A stretch of 64,000 nucleotides of DNA from Corynebacterium oculi (GTDB lineage: Bacteria > Actinomycetota > Actinomycetes > Mycobacteriales > Mycobacteriaceae): positions 657,186-721,185 of the forward strand of contig NZ_LKST01000002.1 of the NCBI RefSeq assembly GCF_001412105.1, written 5' to 3'. The position numbers were made by a program, and so were the translations under genes. Shown here piece after piece: positions 34,304 through 44,761 of this stretch. Positions within the stretch are counted from its first letter, which is position 1. The number at the start of each line of letters is the position of its first letter. Below the pieces are notes generated by a model. The model made no database searches, had not been told where the DNA came from, and was given only the letters and a program-made list of their open reading frames with translations.

Positions 34304-35803
34304 ATGAGCCAGGGCCGCAAGCGGGGCTTCGATCGGGAAAAGTACATTCAGATGCAGTCCGAGCACATCAGCGCGCGCCGCGCCGAGATCGGCGGCAAGC
34401 TCTACCTGGAGATGGGCGGCAAGCTTTTCGACGACCTCCACGCCTCCCGGGTGCTGCCCGGCTTCACCCCGGATAACAAGATCGCCATGCTGGAGCACAT
34501 CCGCGAGGAGGTGGAGATCGTGGTGTGCGTCAACGCCAAGGACCTGCAACGCCAAAAGGTGCGCGCGGACCTCGGCATCCCCTACGAGGAGGACGCGCTG
34601 CGCCTCATCGACGTGTTCCGCGAGCGCGGCTTCCTGGTGCACAACGTGGTGATGACCCAGCTGGAGGAGGACAACTCTCTGGCCCTGGACTTCATCGCCC
34701 GCCTGGAAAAACTGGGTCTTTCCGTGGCGCGCCACCGCGTGATCCCCGGCTATCCCACGGACACCGCCCGGATCATCAGCGAGGAGGGTTTTGGCCGCAA
34801 CGAGTACGCCCAGACCTCCCGCGACCTCGTGGTGGTCACCGCGCCCGGCCCGGGCTCCGGGAAGCTGGCCACCTGCCTGAGCCAGGTGTATCACGAGTAC
34901 AAGCGCGGCGTGCACGCCGGATACGCCAAGTTTGAGACCTTCCCCATCTGGAACCTCCCCCTGGAACACCCGGTGAACCTGGCCTACGAGGCCGCCACGG
35001 TGGACCTCGATGACATCAACGTCATCGACCCCTTCCACCTCTCCGCCTACGGCAAGCAGGTGACCAGCTATAACCGCGACGTCGAGGTGTTCCCTCTGCT
35101 GAAGTCCATGCTGGAACTCATCGCCGGGGATTCCCCGTACCAGTCCGCCACGGACATGGGCGTGAACATGGCGGGCTATGCCATCAGCGATGACGCCGCC
35201 TGCCGCGAGGCCGCCAACCAGGAGATCATCCGCCGCTATTACAAGGCCCTGGTGGAGGAGCGGCGCGAGGAGCGGGACCCGCTGCTCTCCGAGCGGGTGG
35301 CTATGGTGATGAGCAAGGCCGGGGTGAGCGCGGCCGATCGCCGCGTGGTGGCCCCGGCCCTGGCGGTGGAGGAGGCCACCGGGCAGCCGGCGTCCGCGAT
35401 GGAGCTTGCCGATGGCACCATCATCACCGGCAAGACCTCCGACCTGCTGGGATGCTCGTCGGCGATGGTGCTCAACGCCCTCAAGCATCTGGCGGGGATC
35501 GAGAAATCTGTGAATCTGCTGTCCCCGGACTCCATCGAGCCGATTCAAACCCTGAAAACCCAGCACCTTGGTTCCCGCAATCCCCGCCTGCACACAGACG
35601 AGGTGCTCATTGCCCTCTCCGTTTCCGCCGCGCGTTCCGCCGAGGCGCGCCGGGCTTTGGCGGAGTTGAAGAACCTTAAAGGTAGCGATTGTCACACCAC
35701 CACCATTCTGGGCTCGGTGGACGAGGGAATCTTCCGTAACCTGGGGGTTTTGGTCACCTCCGAGCCGAAGTATCAGCGCCGGGCGCTCTATCGCAAGCGT
35801 TAA
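34304..35803 (+). CDS. DUF1846 domain-containing protein
   Basis: 499 residues, the normal length for this conserved family of unknown function. Recognisable family segments are [15 protein letters not shown] at the start, [51 protein letters not shown] near residue 150 (a P-loop-like GPGSGK), and [26 protein letters not shown] near residue 210. GGAAGGGGAAAGC precedes ATG. It is divergent from the glycosylase gene. The family has been crystallised, but no reaction is established. Confidence 0.88.
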   Translation: MSQGRKRGFDREKYIQMQSEHISARRAEIGGKLYLEMGGKLFDDLHASRVLPGFTPDNKIAMLEHIREEVEIVVCVNAKDLQRQKVRADLGIPYEEDALRLIDVFRERGFLVHNVVMTQLEEDNSLALDFIARLEKLGLSVARHRVIPGYPTDTARIISEEGFGRNEYAQTSRDLVVVTAPGPGSGKLATCLSQVYHEYKRGVHAGYAKFETFPIWNLPLEHPVNLAYEAATVDLDDINVIDPFHLSAYGKQVTSYNRDVEVFPLLKSMLELIAGDSPYQSATDMGVNMAGYAISDDAACREAANQEIIRRYYKALVEERREERDPLLSERVAMVMSKAGVSAADRRVVAPALAVEEATGQPASAMELADGTIITGKTSDLLGCSSAMVLNALKHLAGIEKSVNLLSPDSIEPIQTLKTQHLGSRNPRLHTDEVLIALSVSAARSAEARRALAELKNLKGSDCHTTTILGSVDEGIFRNLGVLVTSEPKYQRRALYRKR

Positions 35804-36009
35804 GGTGCGCGGGAGAAGACGGACAAAGATATTTCCGTGGGGAGGGCGGGGGTGTTTCTCCACCGGCGGAGGGAAGTATGCGATAACCTCAGTAACAACA
35901 AACTGTGGAGCACCTCTTAACCTGGTGAAAGGAGAACCTGGTTCCGGCCCTCGGCATGGCGTGCTAAGCCGTGCCACTACGCGTGGGCGAGGAACCGGGA
36001 AAAACGCGC

Positions 36010-37887
36010 GTGAACACCGAGAATGATCCACCGAAGCTCATAGAAGGTTCCCTCTACAACGAGGTACCCCTGCCTTCCCGAGGCGGAGGTGACAATAAGA
36101 CGAGGAACGCCGAGCAGGCGGGGCAATCGGGGGAGAACCCCGGGGTAAGCGGATCGGCCAGCGCGGCCGGTTCCGCGCAGGCCTCCGGCCAGACCTCGGC
36201 CCAGGCGCACTCCGATGCCGCCGAGGGAGACGCGGAGGCGGCCGCTGCGGAGGCCGCGGCGGCGCGGGATTACCAGAATCCCGATTCCGATTCCTCTTAT
36301 GCCTCGCAGACGGAGATCGCCGCCGGCAGCACCAGGGCGGGCGCCTCGGGATTCTCGGCGGCGGACGTCAATGATGAGGACAAGGTGGGCTTCGGCGCCA
36401 CCAGCCTGAGCACCACGGCGATGGGCGAGCAGGAACAGGAAAGCGCCTCCTGGGGCATCCCAGAGGACTCCGTGGCCCTGGGCGATGCCGAGGACCCCTC
36501 CGAGGAGGACTCCACCGAGGAGGGCGAGGAGGACCCGGAGGCCATCCGGGAAAACGCCGAGGAGGAAGAGGAACGCAAGAAGAAGCGCCGCCGCACCCTA
36601 CTGACGCTCCTGGCCCTGCTGTTGCTGCTGCTCCTGATCTTCGTGGGGTGCCGCTCGGTCTTTGGCGCCGGGGATTCCTCCAATGATTCCGAGCTCACCG
36701 CCGCCGACGTGCAGCCGGTGTCCACCGACGGCATCGTCAACCGCATCGCCGTGTCCGGCACCATCGAGCCGGATAAGACGGAGACCATCTCCGCCCCGGC
36801 CGCCGCCAAGGTGGAGAAGATCGAGGTGGCCGTGGGCGATCGCGTGGAGCCCGATCAGGTGGTGGCCACGCTCAACACCGAGGATCTCGACGAGCAGCTG
36901 GCCGAGGCCGAGAAGCACGCCGACGCGGTGCGCAAGGAGGGCGACGCCGCCGTGGCCGCCGCCGAGAAGGAATACGAGCGCTTCAAGGCCGAGGCCGCGC
37001 GCGGCAACGCCACCATCATCTACGGCGGCACCGAATACACCCTGGATCAGGCCCGATCCAACCCGGAGATCGAGCCCGAGGCCCTTCAGCAGGCCCTGGC
37101 CGAGGCCAACGTGGTGGACACCGGCGTGACCCAGAAGGATGTGGACGCCCAGGCCAAGGTGGTGCGCGATACCCGCAAGAGCGCGGATGACGCGGACAAG
37201 GAGGCCGAGAAGGCCGTGGATAAGCTGCGCGAGCAGATCGACGACGCCTCCGTGAAGGCCAGCATCGCCGGCGTGGTCACGGACATCAAGGCCAAGGAGG
37301 GGCAGACCGCCGAGGGCGCCATGCTCACCGTGGCCGATGACTCCGCCTTCAAGCTGCGCGGCGAGGTCAAGGAGACGGACATCGACAAGGTGGCCGAGGG
37401 CTCCCCGGTGACCTTCACCACGCCCGCGACCGGAGAGCAGGAGTTCACCGGCGAGGTCGTCTCCGTGTCCCCCGTGGCCGGCAACGGCACCGTGCAGGAG
37501 GATGCCTCCAGCTCCTCCGGCTCTCCCGCCTCCGGCGCCAAGGTGACCTTCCCCGTGGAGATCGCCGTGACCGGCGATACCGAGGGCCTGCGCATGGGTG
37601 CTTCCGCCCGCGCCAAGATCCTCCAGGAGATCGCCAAGGACACCATGACGGTGCCCGCCGAGGCGGTGTACCCCTCCGATAACGGGAATGAAGTGGTGCT
37701 GGTGGTTTCCCGCGATTCCCGCGTGGTGGAGCGCGAGGTGCAGACCGGCGAGACGGACGGCTACCTCGTCGCCGTCACCGGCGGGGACCTCAAGGCCTCC
37801 GACCAGGTGATCCTGCAACCGTTCAACTACCAGGATCTTGAGGGCAAGAAGGTGACCGTCTCCACCGGGGCCGCCTTCGTCGAGTAA
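36010..37887 (+). CDS. HlyD/MacA-type membrane-fusion adaptor with long acidic N-terminus
   Basis: 625 residues from GTG 36010 (an in-frame GTG at 35971 adds 13). The first ~190 residues are Ala/Glu/Asp/Ser-rich and probably disordered. A basic stop (KKKRRR) and one span (TLLTLLALLLLLLLIFVGC) follow. The external part has the lipoyl-like hairpin domain (KVEKIEVAVGDRVEPDQVVATLNTEDLDEQLAEAEKHAD), a helical hairpin and beta-barrel (GEVKETDIDKVAEGSPVTFTTP). It heads an operon with an ATPase and a MacB-type permease, so it should be the adaptor of an efflux or secretion ABC system. The cargo is unknown. Confidence 0.82.
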   Translation: MNTENDPPKLIEGSLYNEVPLPSRGGGDNKTRNAEQAGQSGENPGVSGSASAAGSAQASGQTSAQAHSDAAEGDAEAAAAEAAAARDYQNPDSDSSYASQTEIAAGSTRAGASGFSAADVNDEDKVGFGATSLSTTAMGEQEQESASWGIPEDSVALGDAEDPSEEDSTEEGEEDPEAIRENAEEEEERKKKRRRTLLTLLALLLLLLLIFVGCRSVFGAGDSSNDSELTAADVQPVSTDGIVNRIAVSGTIEPDKTETISAPAAAKVEKIEVAVGDRVEPDQVVATLNTEDLDEQLAEAEKHADAVRKEGDAAVAAAEKEYERFKAEAARGNATIIYGGTEYTLDQARSNPEIEPEALQQALAEANVVDTGVTQKDVDAQAKVVRDTRKSADDADKEAEKAVDKLREQIDDASVKASIAGVVTDIKAKEGQTAEGAMLTVADDSAFKLRGEVKETDIDKVAEGSPVTFTTPATGEQEFTGEVVSVSPVAGNGTVQEDASSSSGSPASGAKVTFPVEIAVTGDTEGLRMGASARAKILQEIAKDTMTVPAEAVYPSDNGNEVVLVVSRDSRVVEREVQTGETDGYLVAVTGGDLKASDQVILQPFNYQDLEGKKVTVSTGAAFVE

Positions 37888-38011
37888 CTTTCATGCCCCG
37901 TCGCCTCCGTCCCCGCGCCCGGAACATTACGCACCGGCGCGGGAGGGGGCGGCGGGGTTGGGTTGGTTTAGGGCAGTAGGAAGAAAAGCGGAGGACAGGA
38001 AAAGCACCCTC

Positions 38012-38715
38012 ATGGCAGAACAGCAGCGCAGCCTGATCGAGTTACGCTCGATCGTGAAAACCTTTAATCAGGGCTCCCCGAATGAACTGACGGTGCTCCA
38101 CGGCATTGATCTTTCGGTGCGCCGCGGAGAGTTTCTTTCCGTGGTGGGTTCCTCCGGCTCCGGCAAGTCCACGCTGATGAACATCATCGGCCTGCTGGAT
38201 CGCCCCACCTTGGGCGGGTACTGGCTGGGCGGCACCAACGTGCTGGACTCGGACGATAATTCCCTGGCCCGCACCCGCGCCCAGACCATTGGCTTTGTGT
38301 TCCAGAACTTCAATCTGGTGAGCCGGATCAGCGCCCTGCGCAACGTGGAGATGCCCATGATGTACGCGGGGGTTGCGCCCCGCGAGCGCACAGCCCGGGC
38401 CAAGGAACTCCTGGGCATGGTGGGCATGGGGGATCGCATGAATCACCAGCCCGCCGAGCTCTCCGGCGGCCAGAAGCAGCGCGTGGCCATCGCTCGGGCC
38501 CTGGCCAACGATCCCGAGATTTTGCTTGCCGACGAACCCACGGGTGCCCTCGATAGCGCCACCGGCCGCATGGTCATGGATCTTTTCCACAGCCTGCACA
38601 AGGAGATGGGCCGCTCCATCGTCTTTATTACGCACAACCCAGACCTCGCGCGGGAAACGGATCGCATCATCACCCTGGTGGACGGCCGCGTGGAGATTAA
38701 CTCAGGGGGTTACCT

Positions 38716-38719
<4 letters not shown>
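38012..38719 (+). CDS. ABC transporter ATP-binding protein (MacB/LolD type)
   Basis: 235 residues. Walker A is GSSGSGKSTLMNIIG near residue 47, the Q-loop is FVFQNFNLVSRISALRNVEMPMMY, the signature is LSGGQKQRVAIARAL, Walker B is ILLADEPTGALD, and the H-loop is FITHNPDLA. The PTGALDS form is typical of MacB-type ATPases. Its TGA overlaps the permease GTG start (GTGA, 38716-38719). It functions with the adaptor upstream. Confidence 0.9.
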
Positions 38720-40008
<1,289 letters not shown>

Positions 40009-41099
40009 CTAGCCCCGCGCGATGAACGCTTCGAGGCGTTCGCGCGCGAGGTCGTCGGGAAGCTGCTCCGGCGGTGACTTCATGAGGTAGGAGGAGGCGG
40101 GCATGATCGGCCCGCCCACTCCCCTATCCAGGGCGATCTTGGCGGCGCGGAGGGCGTCGATGATGATGCCCGCGGAGTTCGGGGAGTCCCACACCTCCAG
40201 CTTGTATTCCAGGTTCAGCGGCACCCCGCCAAAGGCGGTGCCCTCCAGGCGCACGTAGGCCCACTTGCGATCGTCCAGCCACTCCACGTAGTCGGAGGGA
40301 CCGATGTGCACGTTGCGGTCGCTGACCTTCCCGGCCAGGGGGCCGTCGTTCAGGTTCGAGGTCACCGCCTGGGTCTTGGAGATCTTCTTGGATTCCAGGC
40401 GCTCGCGGTCCAGCATGTTCTTAAAGTCCATGTTGCCGCCCACGTTGAGCTGCATGGTGCGATCCAGGCGCACGCCGCGCTCCTCAAAGAGCCGCGCCAG
40501 CACCCGGTGCGTGATGGTGGCCCCCACCTGGGACTTCACATCGTCACCGATGATCGGCAATCCCGCCGCCCGGAACTTCTCCGCCCACTCGGGATCGGAG
40601 GCGATGAACACCGGCAGGGCGTTGACAAAGGCCACCCGGCGTCCAGGGCGGCCTGCGCATAGGCCTTATCCGCCGCCTCCGAGCCCACGGGGAGGAAGGA
40701 CACCAGAACGTCCGCTTTGGCCTCTCGCAGAGCACTAGCGACGTCCACCGGCTCCGCCTCCGACTCCGCGATCGCCTCGCGGTAGTGGGTGCCCAGACCG
40801 TCGAGGGTGGGGCCGCGCTGCACCGTCACGCCCAGCTCGGGCACCTCCGCGATGGTGATGGTGCAATTCCGGGAGGCCCGCGTGGCGGCGGAAAGATCGT
40901 GGCCCACCTTGGCGGCGTCCACGTCAAAGGCCGCCACGAACTCAATATCGCCCACGTGGTAGTCACCGAACTGCACGTGCATGAGGCCGGGAACGCGCTC
41001 GCTGGCGGGGGTATCGCGGTAATACTCCACGCCCTGAATCAGCGAGGTGGCGCAGTTGCCCACCCCGGCGATGGCCACGCGGATTTTCTTATTTCCCAT
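40009..41099 (-). pseudogene. ino1: Inositol-3-phosphate synthase, one-base frameshift
   Basis: Converts glucose-6-phosphate to inositol-3-phosphate, needed for phosphatidylinositol, lipoglycans and mycothiol. The first part, [27 protein letters not shown] ... [24 protein letters not shown], and the rest, [17 protein letters not shown] ... [10 protein letters not shown] ... [17 protein letters not shown], are in different frames. One G missing from a GGGG run (CCC at 40635-40637 on the plus strand) explains the break. The joined product is about 363 residues and otherwise intact. Loss would make the cell dependent on external inositol, so a sequencing error is likely. It is tail-to-tail with macB, with no gap. 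Confidence 0.85.
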
Positions 41100-41264
41100 G
41101 AGGAACCTTTCTTCTTTGGGTGATGTGCGGACATGCCTGTGGGGCAGCGTAGGCCCGCGTGGAGTGCGGGGCGGGCGTTTGCGGGTGAAAAGAGCAGGTG
41201 AATCGTTCAAGGGTGTAGGATGGTGGCCCCCGGATGGGGGTATTCTTCGGGGTGGTGATGAGAA

Positions 41265-41546
41265 ATGAGAAGAAAATTAATATCAATCCCCGCGTTTGCC
41301 GCCATCGGTGCCGCAATCTATTGCCTCATGGCGCTCTTTAACATTGATATTAGTTCCACCATCGGCTCCACGGTGCGGGTGGAGGATATTCATTTCAGCT
41401 GGAAAGAGCTGGTGATCTACACCCTCGGCGGAGCGGTGGTGGGGGCGATCCCCACGCCCTCGCAGCGCGCGCGGCGGAAACAATCCCGACGCCCGGGGCG
41501 TCGGGAGCCTGGCGATGAGTCCGGCGGTGGGCGCGGCGTACACTAA
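41265..41546 (+). CDS. Small hypothetical membrane protein, 93 aa
   Basis: Two hydrophobic segments ([19 protein letters not shown] and [17 protein letters not shown]) with a strongly basic C-terminal tail ([16 protein letters not shown]). Its end is 5 nt before trhO, so the two may be co-transcribed. The family is not recognised. Confidence 0.6.
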   Translation: MRRKLISIPAFAAIGAAIYCLMALFNIDISSTIGSTVRVEDIHFSWKELVIYTLGGAVVGAIPTPSQRARRKQSRRPGRREPGDESGGGRGVH

Positions 41547-41551
41547 GGGCC

Positions 41552-42460
41552 GTGTCGCTCGGGAAAATCCTTCTGTATTACAAGTTCACGCCCATCGCGG
41601 ACCCGGAGGCCGTGCGCCTCTGGCAGCGCGATCTGTGCGAGTCCCTGGGGCTGCGCGGGCGGATCCTGGTATCTCGGCACGGCATCAACGGCACCGTGGG
41701 CGGGGAGATCACCGCCTGCAAGCGCTACATCAAAAAGACCCGCGAGTACCCCGGCTTCAAGGGCATGGAGTTTAAGTGGTCGGAGGGCGGTGCGGAGGAT
41801 TTTCCGCGCCTCTCGGTCAAGGCCCGGGAGGAGATCGTGGCCTTTGGCGCGCCGGAGGAACTGCGCGTGGATGAACGCGGCGTGATCGGCGGCGGGGTGC
41901 ACCTTAAGCCGCACGAGGTCAACGAGCTGGTGGAAAACCGGGGCGAGGAGGTGGTGTTCTTTGACGGCCGCAACGCGATGGAGGCGCAGATCGGCAGGTT
42001 CAAAAACGCCGTGGTGCCGGACGTGCGCACCACCCATGACTTCATCGCGGAATTAGAGTCCGGCAAGTATGACGCCCTGAAGGATCGCCCCGTGGTCACC
42101 TACTGCACGGGCGGGATTCGCTGCGAGGTGCTCTCCGCGCTCATGCGCAACCGGGGCTTCAAGGAGGTGTACCAGATCGACGGCGGGATCGTCCGCTACG
42201 GCGAGGCCTACGGGAACAAGGGGCTGTGGGAGGGCTCCCTGTATGTTTTTGATCGAAGAATGACCATGAACTTTGGCATCGATCCCGCGCGCCTGGGCCG
42301 CTGCGTGCATTGCGGGGAGCACACCACCTCCTTCCGCAATTGCGCGAACGAGGAAACGTGCCGCCGCCAGGTGCTCATCTGTGATTCGTGTTGGAACGGG
42401 GAGGACGGCGGCGAGACCATCCGGTATTGTGGACGAAAAGAGTGTGCGCAGGGTAGTTAG
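41552..42460 (+). CDS. trhO: tRNA uridine(34) hydroxylase, rhodanese-fold
   Basis: Oxygen-dependent 5-hydroxylation of wobble uridine (YceA/TrhO family, formerly UPF0176). The protein has 302 residues. The N-terminal domain shows [16 protein letters not shown]. The rhodanese domain shows [28 protein letters not shown] and the active-site Cys loop [23 protein letters not shown]. The C-terminal Cys cluster ([20 protein letters not shown]) probably binds zinc. GTG 41552 gives the standard N-terminus [11 protein letters not shown]. Confidence 0.93.
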   Translation: MSLGKILLYYKFTPIADPEAVRLWQRDLCESLGLRGRILVSRHGINGTVGGEITACKRYIKKTREYPGFKGMEFKWSEGGAEDFPRLSVKAREEIVAFGAPEELRVDERGVIGGGVHLKPHEVNELVENRGEEVVFFDGRNAMEAQIGRFKNAVVPDVRTTHDFIAELESGKYDALKDRPVVTYCTGGIRCEVLSALMRNRGFKEVYQIDGGIVRYGEAYGNKGLWEGSLYVFDRRMTMNFGIDPARLGRCVHCGEHTTSFRNCANEETCRRQVLICDSCWNGEDGGETIRYCGRKECAQGS

Positions 42461-42474
42461 GCTATGCTTGCTGC

Positions 42475-42854
42475 GTGCAGAACTTATTGGAACGCGCCAC
42501 GCCCGGCGCCCTCGCGTTGTATCGCATTGCCATTGGCCTGATCTTTTTCTTCTACGGCAGCTCTCGCTTCTTCGACTGGCCGGTGGCCGGGGAGTTTGAG
42601 GCGCCCGAACTCTTTGCCTTCCCCACCTGGTGGGCGGCCTCCTGGTGATCCTGGGTCTGTTCACCCGCACGGCGGCGTTCTTCTCCTCGGGTAGCATGGC
42701 GGTGGCGTACTTCTGGATGCACCAGCCAGACGGGCTCACCCCGCTGAATAACGGCGGTGTGGCCAGCGCGTTGCTGTGTTGGGCGCTGTTTATCCTGGTG
42801 TTCGTGGGGCCGGGTGCGCTGGCCGTGGACAACCTAGTGAGGAAGAAGAAGTAA
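42475..42854 (+). pseudogene. DoxX-family membrane protein with internal deletion/frameshift
   Basis: The reading from GTG 42475 (VQNLLERATPGALALYRIAIGLIFFFYGSSRFF ... FAFPTWWAASW) stops at 42646. The remainder of a DoxX protein, VGGLLVILGLFTRTAAFFSSGSMAVAYF ... LAVDNLVRKKK, continues from about 42630 in another frame. The residues normally between FPTW and VGG are missing. A ~20-nt deletion between short CTGGTGGGC-like repeats would explain this. DoxX proteins are small four-span membrane proteins, often with redox roles. Confidence 0.72.
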
Positions 42855-42860
42855 TTTAGT

Positions 42861-43193
42861 ATGCAGCGCAGGCGCGTGGCAGTGGGGTTATTGATCACCG
42901 GGCTCTTTGCGGTCTCGTTGTCTTTCGGCGCGGTGCAGCAGGGGGCGGCGTGGTTTATCCCCCTCACCCTTGTGCTTCCGGTGTCCGCGTATCTTTTCCG
43001 GGGGTGGGGGATCTGGCCCTATTTCTGTGTGCTCTACGGGGAGAGCCTTGCGCTGAGGTTGCTCTTTACCCTGGTCACTGACCCAGCAGCATTACGGAAC
43101 TTTGGTCAGTGGAGCTGGCCGCTCATGATGTTTGCTCTCCTCTTATTGGGCACGTGGCTGGATAGGCAAAAAACGCAGGAAACCACGCCCTAA
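42861..43193 (+). CDS. Hypothetical membrane protein, 110 aa
   Basis: Four hydrophobic segments in a compact protein: VGLLITGLFAVSLSFG, FIPLTLVLPVSAYLF, YFCVLYGESLALRLLF and PLMMFALLLLGTWL. It is 6 nt from the DoxX reading and probably on the same transcript. The family is not recognised. Confidence 0.6.
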   Translation: MQRRRVAVGLLITGLFAVSLSFGAVQQGAAWFIPLTLVLPVSAYLFRGWGIWPYFCVLYGESLALRLLFTLVTDPAALRNFGQWSWPLMMFALLLLGTWLDRQKTQETTP

Positions 43194-43222
43194 GCGCCCT
43201 CGGGAGGTCTATGCTGGGCGGC

Positions 43223-43543
43223 ATGAGCATCGTGAAGATCAACGCCCTGACCGTTCCCGCCGAGTCCGCAGAGACGCTGGAGGAGCACTTTGCCGCCCGC
43301 AAGCACGCCGTGGATAAGGCTCCCGGCTTCGAGGGTTTCCAGCTGCTTCGCCCCACCGCCGGGGAGGAGCGCTACTTTGTGGTCACCTGGTGGAAGGATG
43401 AGGCCTCCTATGCCGACTGGCGCGATAACCGCGCGGCGGCCGCCCACGGGGAGGGCGAGGGGCAGGAGAAGCGGCGCCCGGCGGCCACCAAGGCGGAACT
43501 CCTGGAGTTCGAGGTGGTGCTGGATTCCCGCGAGGAGGGCTAG
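43223..43543 (+). CDS. MhuD-like heme-degrading monooxygenase (ABM fold)
   Basis: 106 residues. The sequence closely follows mycobacterial MhuD: VKINALTVP with the conserved Asn near residue 6, GFEGFQLLRPTAGEERYFVVTWW, and LLEFEVVLD at the end. A His in AAAAHGEGEG sits where MhuD's heme-ligand His lies. MhuD-type enzymes open heme and release iron. TATGCT 7 nt before ATG 43223 suggests a leaderless mRNA; an ATG four codons upstream lies in that box. It pairs functionally with the heme-export locus at 29.6-33.4 kb. Confidence 0.85.
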   Translation: MSIVKINALTVPAESAETLEEHFAARKHAVDKAPGFEGFQLLRPTAGEERYFVVTWWKDEASYADWRDNRAAAAHGEGEGQEKRRPAATKAELLEFEVVLDSREEG

Positions 43544-43548
43544 CACCC

Positions 43549-43596
43549 GTCTTGCTTATCGACGCCGCAGCCGGGGCGGCGTCGATAAGGCAAGAC
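43549..43596. terminator. Long hairpin built from two CTTATCGACGCC elements
   Basis: GTCTTGCTTATCGACGCCGC pairs with its near-complete inverse ending GATAAGGCAAGAC, with a stem of about 20 bp, one bulged base and a ~7-nt loop. The 12-mer copies are at 43555-43566 and 43578-43589 (copies 5 and 6). It separates convergent genes and is probably a bidirectional terminator. Confidence 0.75.
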
Positions 43597-43598
43597 CC

Positions 43599-44090
43599 CT
43601 ACCCCATCGCCCCGCCGCCCACGATGGCGTAGGGCAGCGTGGTGGTCATCCACATCATCGCGTGGGGTACGAGCACCCAAAAGACGCCCATCCAGGCCCG
43701 CCATCGGGTGTAGCGCTGTAACTTGCGCACCATGATAATCATGCAGCCGATCAGCCCGGCCACGGGCACCACGGCGGAGCCGATCCCCCACCACAGTTGC
43801 GCGGCGCGGCTGCACAGCCAGGTGGCCTCGCCGGACTCGCAGTATGGCCCGCCCAGGGCGCGGGCCATCAGGGCCAGGGCGAGCGATACCACGGCGGAGA
43901 GCAGCACCGTGCCGCCTAGCCACCACAGGGCCTGGCGGGTGGAGGCGCGATTGCGCTCGTTCTGCACGGCCGGGTCGGTGGCGCTGGCGAGGTCCTCCGG
44001 CGAGTGCGGCGCGGGGGGACGTTTGTTGGTGTAGTCGGCGTCGCTATGCAGATCGTTTTCCGGGTGCTCGGGGCGCACGGGGGGAGTCAC
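43599..44090 (-). CDS. Hypothetical membrane protein, 163 aa
   Basis: A polar N-terminal ~55 residues is followed by three or four hydrophobic segments: ALWWLGGTVLLSAVVSLALALM, WWGIGSAVVPVAGLIGCMIIM, and the WMGVFWVLVPHAMMWMTTTL end. A CESGEATWLC pair of Cys lies in the first external loop. GTG 44090 overlaps the SDR stop (GTGA), so it is coupled to that gene. The family is not recognised. Confidence 0.6.
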   Translation of the reverse strand: MTPPVRPEHPENDLHSDADYTNKRPPAPHSPEDLASATDPAVQNERNRASTRQALWWLGGTVLLSAVVSLALALMARALGGPYCESGEATWLCSRAAQLWWGIGSAVVPVAGLIGCMIIMVRKLQRYTRWRAWMGVFWVLVPHAMMWMTTTLPYAIVGGGAMG

Positions 44091-44719
44091 GGGCGCACCT
44101 GAATGTCGGTGGTGTGCCCGCCCAGGGCCGCCACGATGGCCTGGGCCACCTCCGTGGTTTCCAGGTAGGACTCCGGCCGCCACTGCTCCCCCAGGGCCGC
44201 CACGATTCCGCGTTGCATGTCCGTGGCGATCCGCCCGGGGTAGATGCTGGTCACGCGGATCTCTGGTTCCTCGGCGCGCAGCGCGTCGCACCAGGCGCGG
44301 GCGGCGTGCTTGGCGGCAGAATAGGCGGACCACTGCGGCTTGGAGTGGATTCCCGCCCCGGAGTTGACGTATATCACGTGCCCCTGTGCCGCCCGCAGGG
44401 CGGGCAGCGCGCGGGCGGTCAGTTCCACCGGGGCGTGGAGGTTCACGGCGAGCGATTCCTCCCACGCGGCGCGGGGCAGGGCCTCGGTGGTTCCGATGGG
44501 GCAGATCCCGGCGCAGTGAATGAGGGCGTCGATGCGCTCGGGCAGGGGGAGCTGGCCGGGAAGCGGCTGGCGGAAATCCGCTTGCCACCACTGGGCGTCA
44601 AGGGTGTGATCGGGCTGGGAGTGGTATTGGGCGCTGAGGGTCCAGCCCGCGCGCAGGAGCAGCGCGGCCACGTCCCGGCCCACTCCCCGGCTGGCTCCGG
44701 TGATGACGGCGTGGGGCAT
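44087..44719 (-). CDS. Short-chain dehydrogenase/reductase (SDR)
   Basis: 210 residues, classical SDR layout. The cofactor loop is VITGASRGVGRD near residue 5, IHCAG follows strand 4 (NNAG-like), a Ser lies in YVNSGAGIHS, and the catalytic pair is YSAAKHAA near residue 135. The substrate is unknown. ATG 44719 is preferred over an in-frame ATG 14 codons upstream because it places the nucleotide loop normally and has GAAAGGAAGA upstream. Confidence 0.85.
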   Translation of the reverse strand: MPHAVITGASRGVGRDVAALLLRAGWTLSAQYHSQPDHTLDAQWWQADFRQPLPGQLPLPERIDALIHCAGICPIGTTEALPRAAWEESLAVNLHAPVELTARALPALRAAQGHVIYVNSGAGIHSKPQWSAYSAAKHAARAWCDALRAEEPEIRVTSIYPGRIATDMQRGIVAALGEQWRPESYLETTEVAQAIVAALGGHTTDIQVRP

Positions 44720-44761
44720 GATTCTTCCTTTCGGGGGTGGGGTGGCCTGCGGGCAGGGCAC

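Noticed and set aside
35804..36009. Riboswitch-like purine-rich leader before the adaptor gene
   Set aside because: It contains local stems (GGCATGGC/GCCGTGCC) and AAAGGAGAA, but no match to a known riboswitch core could be made.
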